Part shown: positions 27,701 through 42,700 of the stretch, piece after piece
Position numbering within the stretch: position 1 is the stretch's first letter
Layout of the letters: every line of letters begins with the position of its first letter
NCBI GenBank assembly: GCA_944474755.1
Contig: OX104116.1
Coordinates: 10,853,547-10,917,546, forward strand
Reading direction: 5' to 3'
DNA length: 64,000 nucleotides
Source of the DNA: Limnoperna fortunei
Lineage: Eukaryota; Mollusca; Bivalvia; Mytilida; Modiolidae
Notes under the pieces: model-generated
Database searches by the model: none
What the model saw: only the letters and a program-made list of their open reading frames with translations
Told to the model about the DNA's origin: nothing
Program-made: the position numbers and the translations under genes

Positions 27701-30700
27701 CATCAGGACAATTCCTTGCTCAACCCAAAGATATGTCCAGTGATTTCCCAGGCGGTTTCCAGGTCAAAATATGGAAAGCCAGGACATGGACCATAGACAT
27801 TTTGTGTCCCTGCCAAACTCTCAAAAACTTGTCTGTTGGTCCATCCCATGCCCAGATTGATTTATTGTTGTTCATTTGTTGTCTTCCCAGGTAAGATAGT
27901 CACTGGAGGTGAGACATATATATGGGAATCCGGCGGTGTCTGTGTAAACACTTTACATATTGCTTTATATCTTTGTAAGCTTAAGCCCTAGGTCTATCAA
28001 ATTTGGTACAGTGGTAGCTTATGATGAGTACTTGCCAGTCACCTGACCTTGACCTCAATTTCACAGTCCAGCGTCTACTTTAAAGTTTTTGGATTGGGAC
28101 AGTTCCTGTGTTACCATGCATGGTAGGATGACAATATTTTGTACATGTATATAGGGTGTTGATGAATAGTACATGATGTCTTCTGACTTGACCTCAATTT
28201 CACTGTCCAGCAACTACATTTTAGTTTTTGGATTAGGGCAGTTCCTCTAGAAGCATGCATGGTAGGATGACAATTTGGTATATAGGTTGCTGATATAGTA
28301 CATGACAGTCAGGTGGGTGTCACCTGACCATGACCTCAATTTCATAGTCCAGTGACTATGTTTAAGTTTTTGGAGTATGACAGTTTCTCTGTAACTATGC
28401 AATGATATTTATGTTACTGATGTGGAATGCAGGTGACACATTTTTGCTGTGTCCACACTTGTTTTTGATCTAAATATAGCTAAAATACTGATTGCTTGTA
28501 CATTATGTTACCATTAAAACAATCAATCGGAAGTCAAACTATTTGTTGTCAGAAATTATTTCCTCAGACTCAGTGCTCCGTGTAATGTACATGAGGATAT
28601 AATCCTACCCATTAAACAAATCTATTATGTGGAGAGTAACTCATTGTTAACAAAGATGCTGTGGACCATTTACACTTATATTGGGATCAATTTTGGTTGA
28701 AATCTGGTTATTGAGACAAAGGGTTTTATCATGCAATTTAAGCATGTCTACTCTGAGGTTGTGAGGGCTGACTGTCCAGAGTGTTCTCCCCTCCAGCCTT
28801 AACTGATAAGAAATGTCAGGTTTTCATCAGGTACTTTGGCCTTCTCTCAAAATAAAAACTGGGCACCATGATCTGGCTGAATGATTTCTGAAAGTAGCAT
28901 AAAAACATACAGCCTTATAACTAAAAGTAATATGTGTTACCTGTAACAATTGACCTCGTTAGGAGCTACTGGCCATATAAGTGTATAAAGGATGTGGTAA
29001 TTTTAGGGTGGGGCATGGCATCCCTTCACTTTCCCCTAGCTGAGACAATGTGGCTGTATATTCCTTTTAATTTTCTTGTATAAATATTGTTGATTCAAAC
29101 ATTTTAGTTGATAAATGTGTTTGCAATTTAACTTGGACAAAAATGGAAACATACTATATAAGTGTAACTTGATCTTGTATTTAATGAGTGCAATGTAATA
29201 CTAATCCTTAAAGTCTATTTACACAGACAATATTATCAAAAACAATATCATTTTGTTTAATGAGCTGACATGTACTCTAGAACTACAAATTTTATATGAC
29301 CCATCACTTGTTTCAATTCATTTAATTTTCCCTATTTTTTCAAACAAGGTCGGAAATACAAATAATAGGTCCAATGGTCCGTAATGAAGTCTCATGCTGT
29401 TGAAATTTTCTCTAATTATAAAAAGAATGATTTAGTACAATGGAAAACTGTGTAAATTATTCATACTAAAAATATTACCTTCTGAATATTACATTGGTTT
29501 GTTAAGCAGTTTTTGTTTGCATGAAATAAACATTTGTGATCATTATCGTCATAAACTTTTACTGATAGCGAGATCCGTTTCATGTGGATGGAATATTTAA
29601 CTGTTTTAAGTTGTTGTCTAATATGAATATAAAATGCAAATGCAGTGGACTTTCTCTGTAAAATTCTCACATGATTTGTCTATGGAGAACCACTCGATTA
29701 TGACAGTGTTTGTTGTGTCTTGTTTTTAACAATGACATCTGAGGTACTGTTGCTGAACAGGATTGCAGTAAGTTGAAAATAATCAAGTACCTTTTATCTC
29801 TGTAAAACTGTACATACAATGTAGTTTTGTAGAAAATTTCATTATTTACCCTCTGTGCATCCATCTAAATGATGCATTATAGAATCTCTATTGGTAGACA
29901 AGGATGTAATATCGTAGAATCTCTAACAGTAGGTACTGTCCAGGTCAAGTGACTGTATTACACTAAAACTTTAATAATAACTCAATAAGTTCAGGAAGAT
30001 TTCTTTAGAAATAACAATGTTTAATATGATTTAACATTCAAAAAATATATTTTAACAACTCTGAACTTGGGTTGAGAAACAGACACTGCCAGTATTTGTC
30101 TTAGTGTATGAAAATGCAAATGTATAACTGACAGAGATGAGATGGTGGCAAGGTTTATTTTTATTCGGACCAATTTGAAATATCTAGTTAGACTAGATAT
30201 GTCATGTGACCTCATTACATTTGTTTCTAGGAAAAGAAACGACTAGCCATCAACAATGCTCGACGACAATGGGAGGTCATGCAGGGTAACATGATAACAA
30301 AATCTGGTAAATTGTCACGGACACCAGACTTGTATGCTAATCATGTCGGCAGTATACCTAACTCGGAATTCATCTCAGCTGAGGGCACTGATGAAAACAT
30401 AGAAGTGGAGTCTATTAATAGGTATGTCTTTGTGCCACTATGATTGTATTCAAATAAAGAGTCCTGGATCGCATCTACAGGCCTGCTCTTCACAGAGTTA
30501 GATCTCACCAGTAAGTAATTCTTGCCACCTGATCTTTTGACAATTTTGTGAAAAGTAGCATTTTAAGAATGAAAGTCAGAACTAGTTTTGGATGGAAGAA
30601 AATAAAATCTGTTTGATAAAGCATTTGCCATAAATTTTAATGAAAAAATAATGACACAATCAGCAAAATGGCAAGAATTGCTTCTGTCATTTAAATGGCG

Positions 30701-33700
30701 AGAACTACTCTCTGACTAGTACCATGTTAAAATTCCTTATTAACATTGACTGGTAATTTATGAAAGATTGTGGTATACAAGTGCATTCAAGCCTTTTATC
30801 TAATAATAGACAGCCATAAGGTATATAATGATGCTCATTTGGTAAATGTCCTCTAATACATCTTTGCTTCCAAAGTTATTCAGAAGTGCTTACTGGTAGT
30901 TATATCCCCAATACATTGCTTTTCCAAAACCTTGTAGCATTTGCTTTAATGTTGTAAATTTCTTGTATGATCCATATGCACAAATTTTGTAAAGGTCCAC
31001 TCTTTGGGAAGATAGGTGGATTGGAAGTTAGTAGGGTATCTATTTGGTGTAGTCCACTCTTTGGGCAGACAGGTGGATTGTAAGTTAGTAGGGTATCTAT
31101 TTGGTGTAGTCCACTCTTTGGGCAGACAGGTGGATTGGAAGTTAGTAGGGTATCTATTTGGTGTAGTCTACTACTCCTACTGTTTACAATCCATATATTT
31201 TGAATACGTTCCAAACATGCTTATGGAATTTCCTGATTGTAAATCTCAGCCTGTTTGAAGCATTATATGGTACTTATTTAGTGTAATAAACTCCTAAAAT
31301 TCTCAATCCGAAGCCTTCAAATTTTGTAAAGTGGAGATATGCACCCCGAATTATGAATACGCTAAGAAAAATATTGCACAATTTCCATATTGGAAAGCTA
31401 TGTCACTGTCATTCTGTTAATGTTTTATTTGTTTTGGGCATGTGTAGCTGCACTTCCTGTTCTGTTTAATCTAACCCCACTGTTCAAATTTTTTACCCAT
31501 TTTATATGAAGTGAAAAAGATATGAATAGAATGAAGGTAATCAAACATGGACGAAACTGTCAAAAACGATAATCCACAAATGAAGTGACAAAAAAATCGT
31601 GAAAAACTATAATTTCATTTAGAATCTGATTAAATAAAACAAAATAAATAAAGTATAAGCATTATGCTCCAGAAATAAACAAGATTAAAATAGTTTCATT
31701 TGGGAAAAAATAAGTATATTATGATTGTAGAGGTACCAATTAAAACCATGTGATACTTAAGATAAAAATAAAAATCAAACTTGATTAGACTATACTAATT
31801 TTTATCTAAAAAAAATGAAAAAAGGTTAATACAACATATATTAAATTTAAATTTTAAAAAAGTTATTTTAAAATATTACAATATAAATAATTATATGTGT
31901 GTTTTTAAAGGAATATCATATAGATATATTTTTATTTTAAAAGTTTCAACTCTGCTTTCCCATACATGTATTTAGTCTTGTGAAGATCGTGTACCTCATA
32001 AACCTCTTGACAAATATAATTTAAGTGAAACTTGTATTTACTTGAACTTTTAAATTGGCTTTTATCCTCTTAAAAATTCAAGTACATTTGAAACTGAGAA
32101 AACATCTGATAAATATTTAACATTGTAATAAATTGTTTGATGTCATTTATAGTGTTGTGCAGTTGGTAAAAATATTACAGTCGATTATCGATTATCGCAT
32201 GATAATTTGATTATACATTCTATTAATAAATATGCTTTAAAGTTACAATACAAATTTTCATCGAATTGTATAATATTTATGCTGTGCTAAGTAAAAATGA
32301 AAAAATAAACATGAAATTTGTTGTCTAATAATTAACAACTGATCTCAGTAAAATGGGTGCAAGACAACACCTAGTTCTAAATGAATATACCTGATAAACA
32401 TTTTTTTTCGTTTCCAGTTCCATTATAGAACTTAAGATTGATTATCTTAATCAGATTGCCCTTTACTGATCAACTATCAATTAAAACGATTATCTGCCCA
32501 ACACTAGTCATGAAAATAATTAATTTTATGATTTCATGGTTTATATGCTTTTTATTTATTAATGTATTTTACCAAGGAATACATTTTTCCTGAAAAAAAA
32601 GATCTGCCTTTCTTAATTTAAAACTATCATTTTAGCATCACTTTACCAGGAGTTAATTGCAAAAAGGTTGCCTTGGTAACCTCAGTATATGCTGTTGACC
32701 ATGTTTTACCTACCCCATGTATAGACTCCAGCAGGTACAGGGGATGGTTATATATTGTAGTTTATAATCTATATTTTATGGTATTTTATAATAGTTGACT
32801 TCCCAATACAGTGTTTATGGCATTAACTATTAAATTATATTTGTTTTGCTTATCTGAGAACTGGCTAAAATTGGTGCTTGCTTATGTACATGTAATGGAA
32901 AATTAGTTTATATTATGCATTATTTAAAATATCGCAGGTAGGTTTTTTTCTGCATTTTATCTCTGCAAGAGGAATCTTTGACTGCATTTTCTTTTGGGTT
33001 GTCTAAATTTATAAACCATAAATTTTGTTTATGTTTAGACGACTCCTTTCTTCTTTTTATCTTTGTAACCTACATGTACATGTAGCTGTGTTAGCAAAGC
33101 CATCAAAATATTTATAGAAATAAACTCATAGGTTGATGTCAGCCATGTAACAAACGCCCTTATATTTCTCCTTAATCTATTTATATGTTGTTGCCTGTAA
33201 AGGTAGATTTGTTTTGTTTTTTTTAATTATTGCAAACATCCAATCAAATTTTATTTTACATTGACATGTTTGTTGTTAACTAGTTCTTAGTAAACATAAT
33301 ATATTTCTAGTGATGTATTCTTTTTTGTTCATTTTTAATTGAATTTTTGGCTAGGTTTTCATATTGGAGTCAATTCGAGAGTTTTACAGCATTGTACAAA
33401 AAGTAGGTTACTATGACAACATTGCATGTGATAATAGATTGTAGTTAATTTCTCAGTCTGTACAGTAATGGTTACTTTGACAATTTTGCATGTTATAATA
33501 GATTTTTAGTTTGTCCACCAGGTTGTGCTGTGATAGCAGTGCATATTATTATAATTCTTTTTAGATATTTGTTCTGTCAGTCTTTGTGACTAGATGGCTA
33601 GCATATTTTGTCTTATTGATTTTGGCGAAAATGGCAAAAAATATCTTTAAAGTCTTTCCTGTTTCATTTTTGACAAATGCTCTGTCTTGTTTTTTAATTA

Positions 33701-36700
33701 AATATATTAGGTTTCAAAAATGAGCTTAAATATCATCTTAGTAGAAGTTTGACTGGGGTCCAACATTCTTGTCTTCCTTGATAAATTCCTCCTTTATGAT
33801 TACAAAATGTGGCAGATCTAAGTTGATATCATATGCCATGGGCTGTCATAAACAGAATTAAATCTTTTTTTTCTTTACTTTTGAACAAACCTAATAGTTG
33901 TAGGTTTTGCTTGTTTTTGTTATTGTATAATGCATTTGTTTTTTCCCTGTTTCATTTTGAGTGGCAGCAATAAGATCAACTAAAATGGAATTATGGGTAG
34001 TTAACTATGCTACAAAATCATTATAGGCTGTGAACCTTATCTCTGACATTACAACATAGCTTTAACTACCTAGGTGCAGGTTTCAGGTGTGGAAAAATAA
34101 CTAGGTGTTTAAAAAATTCGTAAAAATTTGTATTTTCTGCCCATAAATAGATGATCATCTATAAAAAAAAAGTAATTAACTGATTAATTGTGATATATTA
34201 TGCACACTAGATGTAAACCTTTTATCAAAAAGATTTGTTTTTTTGTTTGAATGGTATTTAATGCCATTTTCAGAAATTTTTCAGCTTAATCCTGGCGCCA
34301 GGTTTTAGTGAGGGAGGAAGTCGCAGTATCAGAAGAAAACCCCTGACCTTTGGTAGGAAAACTGGCAATCCTTGTCACTTAAGATCAGAGTTGAGCACAC
34401 CCTGCTTGCAGTGAGACTCGAACCCACAATCTCCATGTTGACATACCACGGGATAAATAGTAGACGAACTACCTTAACCACTTGGCCACTGAGGCCACTT
34501 AACAAAAAGGCAACTTTAAATAAATATATTTAGGGACAACACTTAGATTTTTATCTCACTAATCTATTTATTGTAATTTTTTTCATTCAAGAGCAATCAA
34601 ATCTTCACGATATGCAATTTTCAGAATGGATCTGGGAGGAATCTACTCGATACAGTTTAATTAGTCCACAGATGATTAAAATTTATCACAATGATCAGAA
34701 TCAGTTTAAATACACATACAAATGCCAAATGGTGGCATACAGTTGTATAAATCTAAACCATAAATTGAAAAATAATGTACCAGTACAATGATTTCTTTAT
34801 GATTAAATTGTTTGCCACTGTTGCATGCTTTTCAGTTAGTGTTGTTTTTCAATAATAACAAAATCTAATGTTTTGACTATTTTGTTTAAAGGATTTTGGT
34901 TTTCCAATACATTAAATAAATTTCCTTCATAAAAAATAAATATTTGGTGTAAAATGTATTTTTTAAAATGTATAAAATGAAGTTACATTGTAGAAGAATT
35001 CCTGTTCCTTTAATGTCAATTTTTGGTGAGCTTGAAAGGTAAATATTTTTTTTATTGGTAGAAATTTTTTTTATCCTGCTTGCTTTGTAATAATTTTATT
35101 ATAAATTATAGTCAAAATGTTTCTATAACAGAGACTTATATATAATAATTTTCAAAATTTAGAAAGGATTACAAGTTTTGATTTTGATTAGACACTCAAT
35201 TTTTAACAAGTAAATTTTAAGAAAATGTGTGTGAATCAATGAATGTATGAAAATTTGTTAAGTTAAGTTAAACCAAATATGTTTATTAATGTCATAAGTT
35301 AAATTAAACCAGATATGTTTATTAATGTCATAAGTATATTTTTACTTTCCTTAGTTATTACTTTTTTCCATGTAGGCTATGTGCTTGGTATATGGCTTTC
35401 TGTCCCATTTCTGCCTGTGACATATATTTTCAAATGTAGATTCAAACTGCATTCAGTAAAAGAAACAAAAAATTGGAAAAGGAGAGGGTAGTTGTAATTC
35501 CATTTTATACAAATTCTTATTAAATCTGTTGGTACTGAAATATAAAATTACTTAAATGAAACAGAGCTGTTAGGACTTTTCTTGCTGTTGGCAAGTATGC
35601 ACTGATTCAGCTATTGTTGGTGACTCGAGTGGCTTCCAGTATATTTTCATATACAGTGTAATGTAATGCGTTTATAATGTCAACTTGTGAACATGCAAAA
35701 CAATCCACTATGCCATTAAGTCTTCATATGGGACACTTAAACATTGTTACGATAGGAACACTTGGTTCAACAGTTTACAATTGATCCTAAATAATTGTAA
35801 CCTAGAACATTTGTACCTCAAAAATGCTGGAGACTTTCAACTAACTTTGTTTTACAAACAGTCAAAGACAAACTAAGAAATTATTTTAAACTCCAGTGGA
35901 CCAATGAAGTAAATACTATGCTGAAGTTAAGGATTTGCAAACATTTTAAGATCAAATTTGAAACAGTCAAGCCTATGTCAACAGACACTTGACCAGAGCA
36001 CAACGCTCAGTTTTAGCCCAAATTTGATCCAGAACTGTTTCATTAGAAATAGAGAAAGGATGACATCTAATATTCCCTTTAAACTATGAGTTTACAAAGT
36101 GTGCAACTCTGGATCAGTGGAGGACAAAAATCACTTTCTTCTGTACTATGACAGATACTCAAGAGACAATCTTTTGAACGTTCTATTTACTAGTGAACAC
36201 CAATAAACATTTGGGAACAATTGCCTAGCAAAGCTATCAAAATTATAGTAGTTTGTAACAGTAAATTAGTGTCAAATGTCAGTATTGAATGTGCAAATAC
36301 TTGGCATGCCATTCTCTAGTGTGTTTCATTTTCATAACTGTAAAAAGGTTAAACAAGGTGTAAAATGTTTATGGCTGTTATAATAATCAGACTTTCTCTC
36401 AACTTTAAGTAACTGTGTATTGTATGATAGTGCTTCATAAGCCTATTTGCTGGCTGATATTCTTATGTATGTACTAGACGACATTATTAAATATATTCAG
36501 GTTACACTCTAATAAACCATTTATTTATTCATTCATATAATTACTAATTGCATTTCGTTTCACTTACCAAGAAAAGTCTGTATAAACTGTGGTTCCTTAC
36601 ACACTGGTTGTAGTCTGTCTGTAGGTCTGTTAGTTTTCAGAATATTGTCAGGATAATCATTTCAAAATACATCTTCATTACTAATATTACTTTAATGAAA

Positions 36701-39700
36701 CTTTTTTATAGAAAATCCAGACTGAGGAACTCTCAGTCAGATGAAGAAATAAGGTAAACAACCATGGTATTGTAAAATTAACAACTAGACCCTTCAAATA
36801 ATTCAGACCTAACATTTAGTATATAAACAAACTGCATGCTTAAATCTGCACTGCTTTTTACCACTTCCCTCCCCGTAAACCTATGGTTTTGTGGTATATA
36901 CAATGTACTTAAAATTCTTATTCCCTTTGTTGTGTGCATGATCCTTAGATAGCATAATGTACACTCTATAAACCTAAGGCTCTCTGGTATATACAGTGTA
37001 CTTATAATTTTAATTGCTTATGTTGAAGTTTTTTGCTCAGGTAGCCTAATATGAGATGCAATCTTGAGAGAACACCTCTTGTTTTACAATGTACCAAATA
37101 CGTGGACAGAAATGACATTGATTTCTCAGATATATGTTCTAATGGCATCAAATTTTACATAAGTTTGGGAAATGCTTCAGAGTTATTTTCCCTAGTTAAC
37201 TCCCCTGCCACATGATGTTTCTCATGAATGTAAGTAGTTTTTTAATTAGTTTGGTTTTGAAATGCAGGTAACATTCTTATTTCCTACCATTACCATTACT
37301 ACAATTGCTGCTAGGCATATATTTTACAAGATAACCAAGAGTATTCTCCCTTTTTTGTTGGTTTTCTAAACTCTGTGTGTAATGATCTGTTCTTCTTTCT
37401 ATGTGTAGTCCTTAATGTTTCCAAACTATGTGTGTTATCTTGCAACCAACCTGTAGTCATAGAGTTAGATATTCTTGTAGTAGGTATCTTCTGTTTCTTG
37501 TTTACTTGTTTTTAATTTTAGTTTTTGGATATGATAGAGATTAGTTTAAGATATTTTCTGTCTTTCAGTGAAAATATATTTAATACATTGTATGTTTTTA
37601 TGAAATGTTTTTCATATGTTGTTTCAGTACAAAGTATTTCATCATAAAATATTTTTCAACATTTTTTTTCTGCTTCAGCTTGTACGATGGGTTATGCATT
37701 TGGTAAAAGATGTATAAAAAAAATTACATTCTGCTTTTTGGGCATTTTTCTGGTCAGCAAATAGATCTTGCCAGCTACTAACTTGTGACAAAAGACTCGT
37801 TTCATAATAGACCCATAACTATTTTTTTAGTTCATTGTTTCACACAGTAAAATTTTGATAATTATTACCCAATTATTTAACGTGAAATTTATTAGATGGA
37901 AAGAATGCTACTACCTGTGTTTCGAAATACATAAAGGTTAATTTGTTTAGCAATATCGTGTTAAAGAATTGATTTTGTATGTTAGTTTTTAAATAATTTG
38001 ATATATCAGAGTTCAGAGGCAATCTATATGTCATCCTAGAAACTGCAGTGTCAGATAGACTTGAGTTGGAAGAATACAAGGTTTCCCAAACAAATGTGTT
38101 TAGAATTGCTAATCAGTTATTAGGACCCATTAGTGGCACGTAAACCAAAAAATACTGGAAGACCAGATAAGGTCCAGGAAACAACTGCCAACTATTCCTT
38201 AGCCCAGGAATAGAAAAAACCGTAGATTTTATTACTTTTATTAAATTTATCTTCCCTCATTATCAGTCTTCATTTAACCTTTAATTGCTTGTATTTTTTC
38301 AGTGATAAACAAAGTAGTGCTGGAAACAGTCGACCGACCAGTGCTCAGAGCGCCACCAATGTGGACAACGTAGATATTCCTAAAGAACGACCAAGGACTA
38401 GTAGTAACTCACGCAAAGTCGAGGGGACTAAAAACCTTAAAGAAACTATCATCTTTGGGTAGGAAAATCTTTGTGGTTTTCATATGTTCAAAGATGGGAT
38501 GAAGTGTTAGTGAAATCTATTAGCATTGAAATGAATAAGTATGATTATATATGGACCTGTTTTACCAGTTATACTAGTACAATAATTGATTTATTGTGGG
38601 CCATATTTCAGCTGTATAGAGGACATTTCAAAACATTATTAAATATGATGATTGTAGGGTAATGTAAACATATTATAATTGTAAATCCCCTGTCATCTTT
38701 CACATTTCAATTTTCTGAATGGAACTCAATGACATTGGTGGCAGAATGGTTAAGGTTCTTGATCATCTACTAATGATCACTGTTGTCAACATTGAGTTTG
38801 CAAGTTTGAGTCCAACATCTTTAATGGGTTGACCCCCCCCCCCCCCTTTAATTGAAAAGGATTTCCTAAATTCTGCAGTTATCACTTAGTATTCTAGCTT
38901 TCACTCCAATAAACACTGTATGTCATGATATATAGCTGAAAAATTGTTGAACGATGCATTTAGGTATCCGACCCATAATTGAAGTTACAGTTGAATTTTA
39001 TTTTTCCTCCAAGACATATAGCTTTATTAAATCAATGTATTGGTAATTAGTGATACAAATTGAATAAGTTGTTCTTCTTTGAATCAATGTTAACAGTTTT
39101 GAGCAAAAAAATATGATCACGTGGTCAGTTGTGGTCTGGATACCTTAAACTCCATTCAAACAAACAAACCATAAAGGTAACTGTGAATATATACCCGTTC
39201 TTGAAATTTTTAAAATGATTTATAAAGCTCATTTTTAATTGGTATTTCAAGATGATATGATTTCCACTCAACTCCTCTGACACTACTGCATTAAATGTTA
39301 TGAAACGTGTGTAGCAAGTACACCATATTTAGTTTTTGTATGCAAAAACAAACTTTAATGTTAATATTACTTTTGTTATTCTTACATGAGCTATTTTATA
39401 AAATAGAGGTCCTTTATCTTCACCCCTACCACATACAGTTCATGAATAAATTAGTTCATATATAACATATGTTACATACAAAATTTTTAAATTTTACTGT
39501 ACTACCCAATTTATTAAGGCCCCACCACTTAGTGGCGAACGCCTTATAGTGATCAGTCTGTCCATGCGTCCATCCATCCATCCATGGTTTATGACCTATG
39601 ACGAACTTTGACTACAAGGTCACAGGGGCCCACAGAGATGGATACCAACTCGCTGATATCTAGTATATTTAAAGTATTTTTATAACAGCCATAAAGTCTT

Positions 39701-42700
39701 TATTTTGCCGCAATAATGATTGAAGTCTGTTAAAACACTGGAGTCTGTTAATAGTAAAAATCTAACAAAAAATATTTTTCATATATTTGCTTTTATTGTA
39801 GCCAAGGTGACAATAGAACAGGGTCTGACCTTAATAACTTAGCTGACCTTGAAGGTGATACTTTGACCCTTTATGGTACACAGTCATTGGAGGCATTAGA
39901 CAGAAACTGGGGCATGCAGGCAGCAGGGGCAGTAACTCATATTATTTTCAAATTTATAGACTTTGAAGACATAGCTAAGCAGTTGTACAAAGTTAGAACA
40001 AAATTTCCAGGTGTTCAGGTAAGTACAAATAAACAGGTTTTGCAATCTTTACCAATAATGCCTGGTATCCTATTCATAATGCATTAATGAAAAGGACAAA
40101 TAAATGTCTGTTACAATTCATGTTTTTTTTGCACTCTGCCTTCACACATGTCTTGGTTTTTTGTTGTTTTCTTTTTTAACCAAGGTAATTAAAATGTTAG
40201 TGAAGGGATTAAAAACATGAAGTGATTAAGCTTTTAGTAAAAATACTACAATTTAGCATGATTATCTAGATTGCAGGATCAAAACATATGTAGAAACACA
40301 GAAAATACAAAACACAAAGACGTGGGCTTTGCAAAGTCTCACTTTTGTACATTTGGGATTTGAACAAAAAAAATCAGAATTTTTTTAGGCCCTTCAATTA
40401 GTTGTGGACACCCTATAGTTATCAGTCCGTCCGTCCATCTGTCTGCAACTAAGAGTGTCCAGGCTATAACTTTTTTATGTTTTGAGGTGGGCATTTGATA
40501 TTTTAGTATGTTGGTAGATAATGTCAAATTGATGTGTAACATAGCATGGTTGATGACCTTTGACCTCAAAGTCAGCAAGGCTCACAGAAATGGATACCAT
40601 CTCACTGATATCTAGTTTATTTTATAATATAAAAATGTATTTCATGAATGAAATTTGGCTTTTGATCCACAACATATTGAACACACAGTACTTTAACATT
40701 TCATCTTTTTTAACCTTCTGTTTTAATACACAAACATTAAAAAAAACGTATAACGACAAATATAAACCTTGACCAACTAAGCCACTGAGATTTAAATGGG
40801 CAGGTTTTACTATACAACAGAAACAAGTTTTTTACAAAGAAGTTTTCATGTTTGTGACCTCGCTACTCACAATCAATTTGATAATTAGATCTACAGGAAT
40901 GTTCAATATTTATCTGACATAGATAAAATCAATTGTCCACGGATTTAATACTAAAAGACCGTAAGTTTGATTTTTTAAAACCTTCAAAGATTTTTTCTTA
41001 TGTAACAACTGATCCTTGGTTGCACATAATCTATGTTAGTGGAAATATTTTCTTGAAGTCTTTCTTTAACTGTTTTTGTTGTATTATTTGTACTGTAAAT
41101 ATAAACAAATTCTACTATTGATTCTTAGGGTTTTCAAATTTGAAATTGTCTATATAGATATAAATATCTTTTTAGATATCTTATATGCTTAGAGAAGAAC
41201 TTAAATCTTGGAATTCACCTATATAAAATAAGTTAAATGTATATATGTCAAACTTTTTGTTTTATTCAGGCAATACCAGTAATTGATAATTATTTACACA
41301 ATTAAATTTATCACGAAAAGAGCAAAGTTTTGTTACAATTGTGTGATTTATTTAATTATTAGTGTGTCCCTTTTTAAATTTCATCTGTGGTCATCTATTT
41401 TAAAGCAGTGAATCTTTAAGACATATCATTGTATGGAGTCTAAAAAACTGTAAACTATTTATAATTTGACCATAACTGTGTTTGTTTGTTTGTTTGTTTT
41501 TGATATGTGATTAGAATCATATAAGGGATTCCTGTACCATGGAGGTACATGTTTATTTGACTGCTCTTGGCAACTTCCTAAGCTGAAGGAGAGTAAAACA
41601 TCTCAAATTTTCTGAAGGTGCTTTGTTGTTTTTTTTTTGCTTCTTTTTTTAAGTTTTTTTAGCTCTGTGTTCTAGGAATGATCAAATTTTTCATTTGATG
41701 AGGTTTTAAATTCGTTCAACATTTGGTGTAGAATGTATAAATGAGTTTTACATTTTGTGACAACATACAGTGAAGAAAATTAAATTCAAACATAGTTACA
41801 ATTACTACAGAAAAACTGTTTAATAAATAGTACATAAACCTTGTGTTAAATATCACTTTGATCTGTCAAAAACTGTGCCAGTAATTAGGAAATTTGAAGA
41901 TTATGTATTTTATGATTGTATCATTATGGGTATATATTTGCTCAAATAAGCTACAATTAGTGTTATTTCTAGACAATTTTAAAAGGTTTAAATTGACTTG
42001 GTAAAGTTACTGTACACACTTAGTAAATAATTCCGTGTAAATGAAGTGGAATATAATAGGTCGTCTGAAAAGACATCATTGTTAATCTGTAAAATTAATC
42101 TGCATATAATACGGATAAAGATTTAAATCTTCCACTGATATTGATATTCATACAGTGCTCAATGTATTTCTTTAAAACTAAATGTATGAGAAATAATAGT
42201 TCCTGTTGGGGAAATTATGACAGGTGTGGTATGTACATTTATATTTCAATTCTTGAATTATTTATGTACATATGTAAATTTTTCTAGATTATGGATTTTA
42301 CAGATTTCAAATGTCTTATTTGATTTTGTAATTTAGACTGAACACACAATCAAAATGATCTATATGTATTTGCTGTAACCTATTTATTGAAGTTTATATT
42401 GTGGTAATCATTCATACAGATTGAAACTAAGGAAGATAACTCTCAGTAGTTTTTAGATTATTTTATTGTCTTATTTAAAACCAGAAAAATTACTTGTAAC
42501 AAGTTTATTTGCCTTTGTTTCAGACATTGACATTTAGTGCTACAAATATAAGGAGTTATCAACAGATTAATGCACTCTCCAGTGTAAGGAGGTTTGATAA
42601 TCTTGTGATAGAAAATGAAGGCAATCCCGTCACCAAGTTTACACTTTGGAGGACGTATGTTGTCTTTAGACTTGCCCACTTTGCCTTGAAGAAAATAAAT

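Larger units (their letters stand above)
25114..30230 (+). other. LRRC49 intron, 5.1 kb
   Basis: The intron contains a SINE tail (25220-25355), a dispersed repeat (27885-28460) and a degenerate SINE (28745-28925). The other parts (25356-27884 and 28926-30230) show only small unsupported open frames. Confidence 0.75.
30422..36711 (+). other. LRRC49 intron, 6.3 kb
   Basis: The intron contains a 57-bp triplication (30995-31165), a hAT-like MITE (32150-32506), an antisense SINE (34230-34505) and a two-copy 37-bp duplication (35259-35334). The remaining stretches, including 31166-32149 and 32507-34229, are AT-rich with nothing recognised. Confidence 0.75.
38459..39801 (+). other. LRRC49 intron, 1.3 kb
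   Basis: The intron contains a SINE (38735-38965, with a possible tail at 39140-39172) and one copy of a dispersed repeat (39523-39660). The rest is featureless. Confidence 0.75.

Noticed and set aside
30900..31258. Overlapping ORFs on both strands at the 57-bp triplication
   Set aside because: Repeat by-products with no homology.
34405..34500. Functional tRNA gene
   Set aside because: A and B boxes are present but the sequence cannot be folded into a full cloverleaf from what I see, and it continues into a SINE body and tail.
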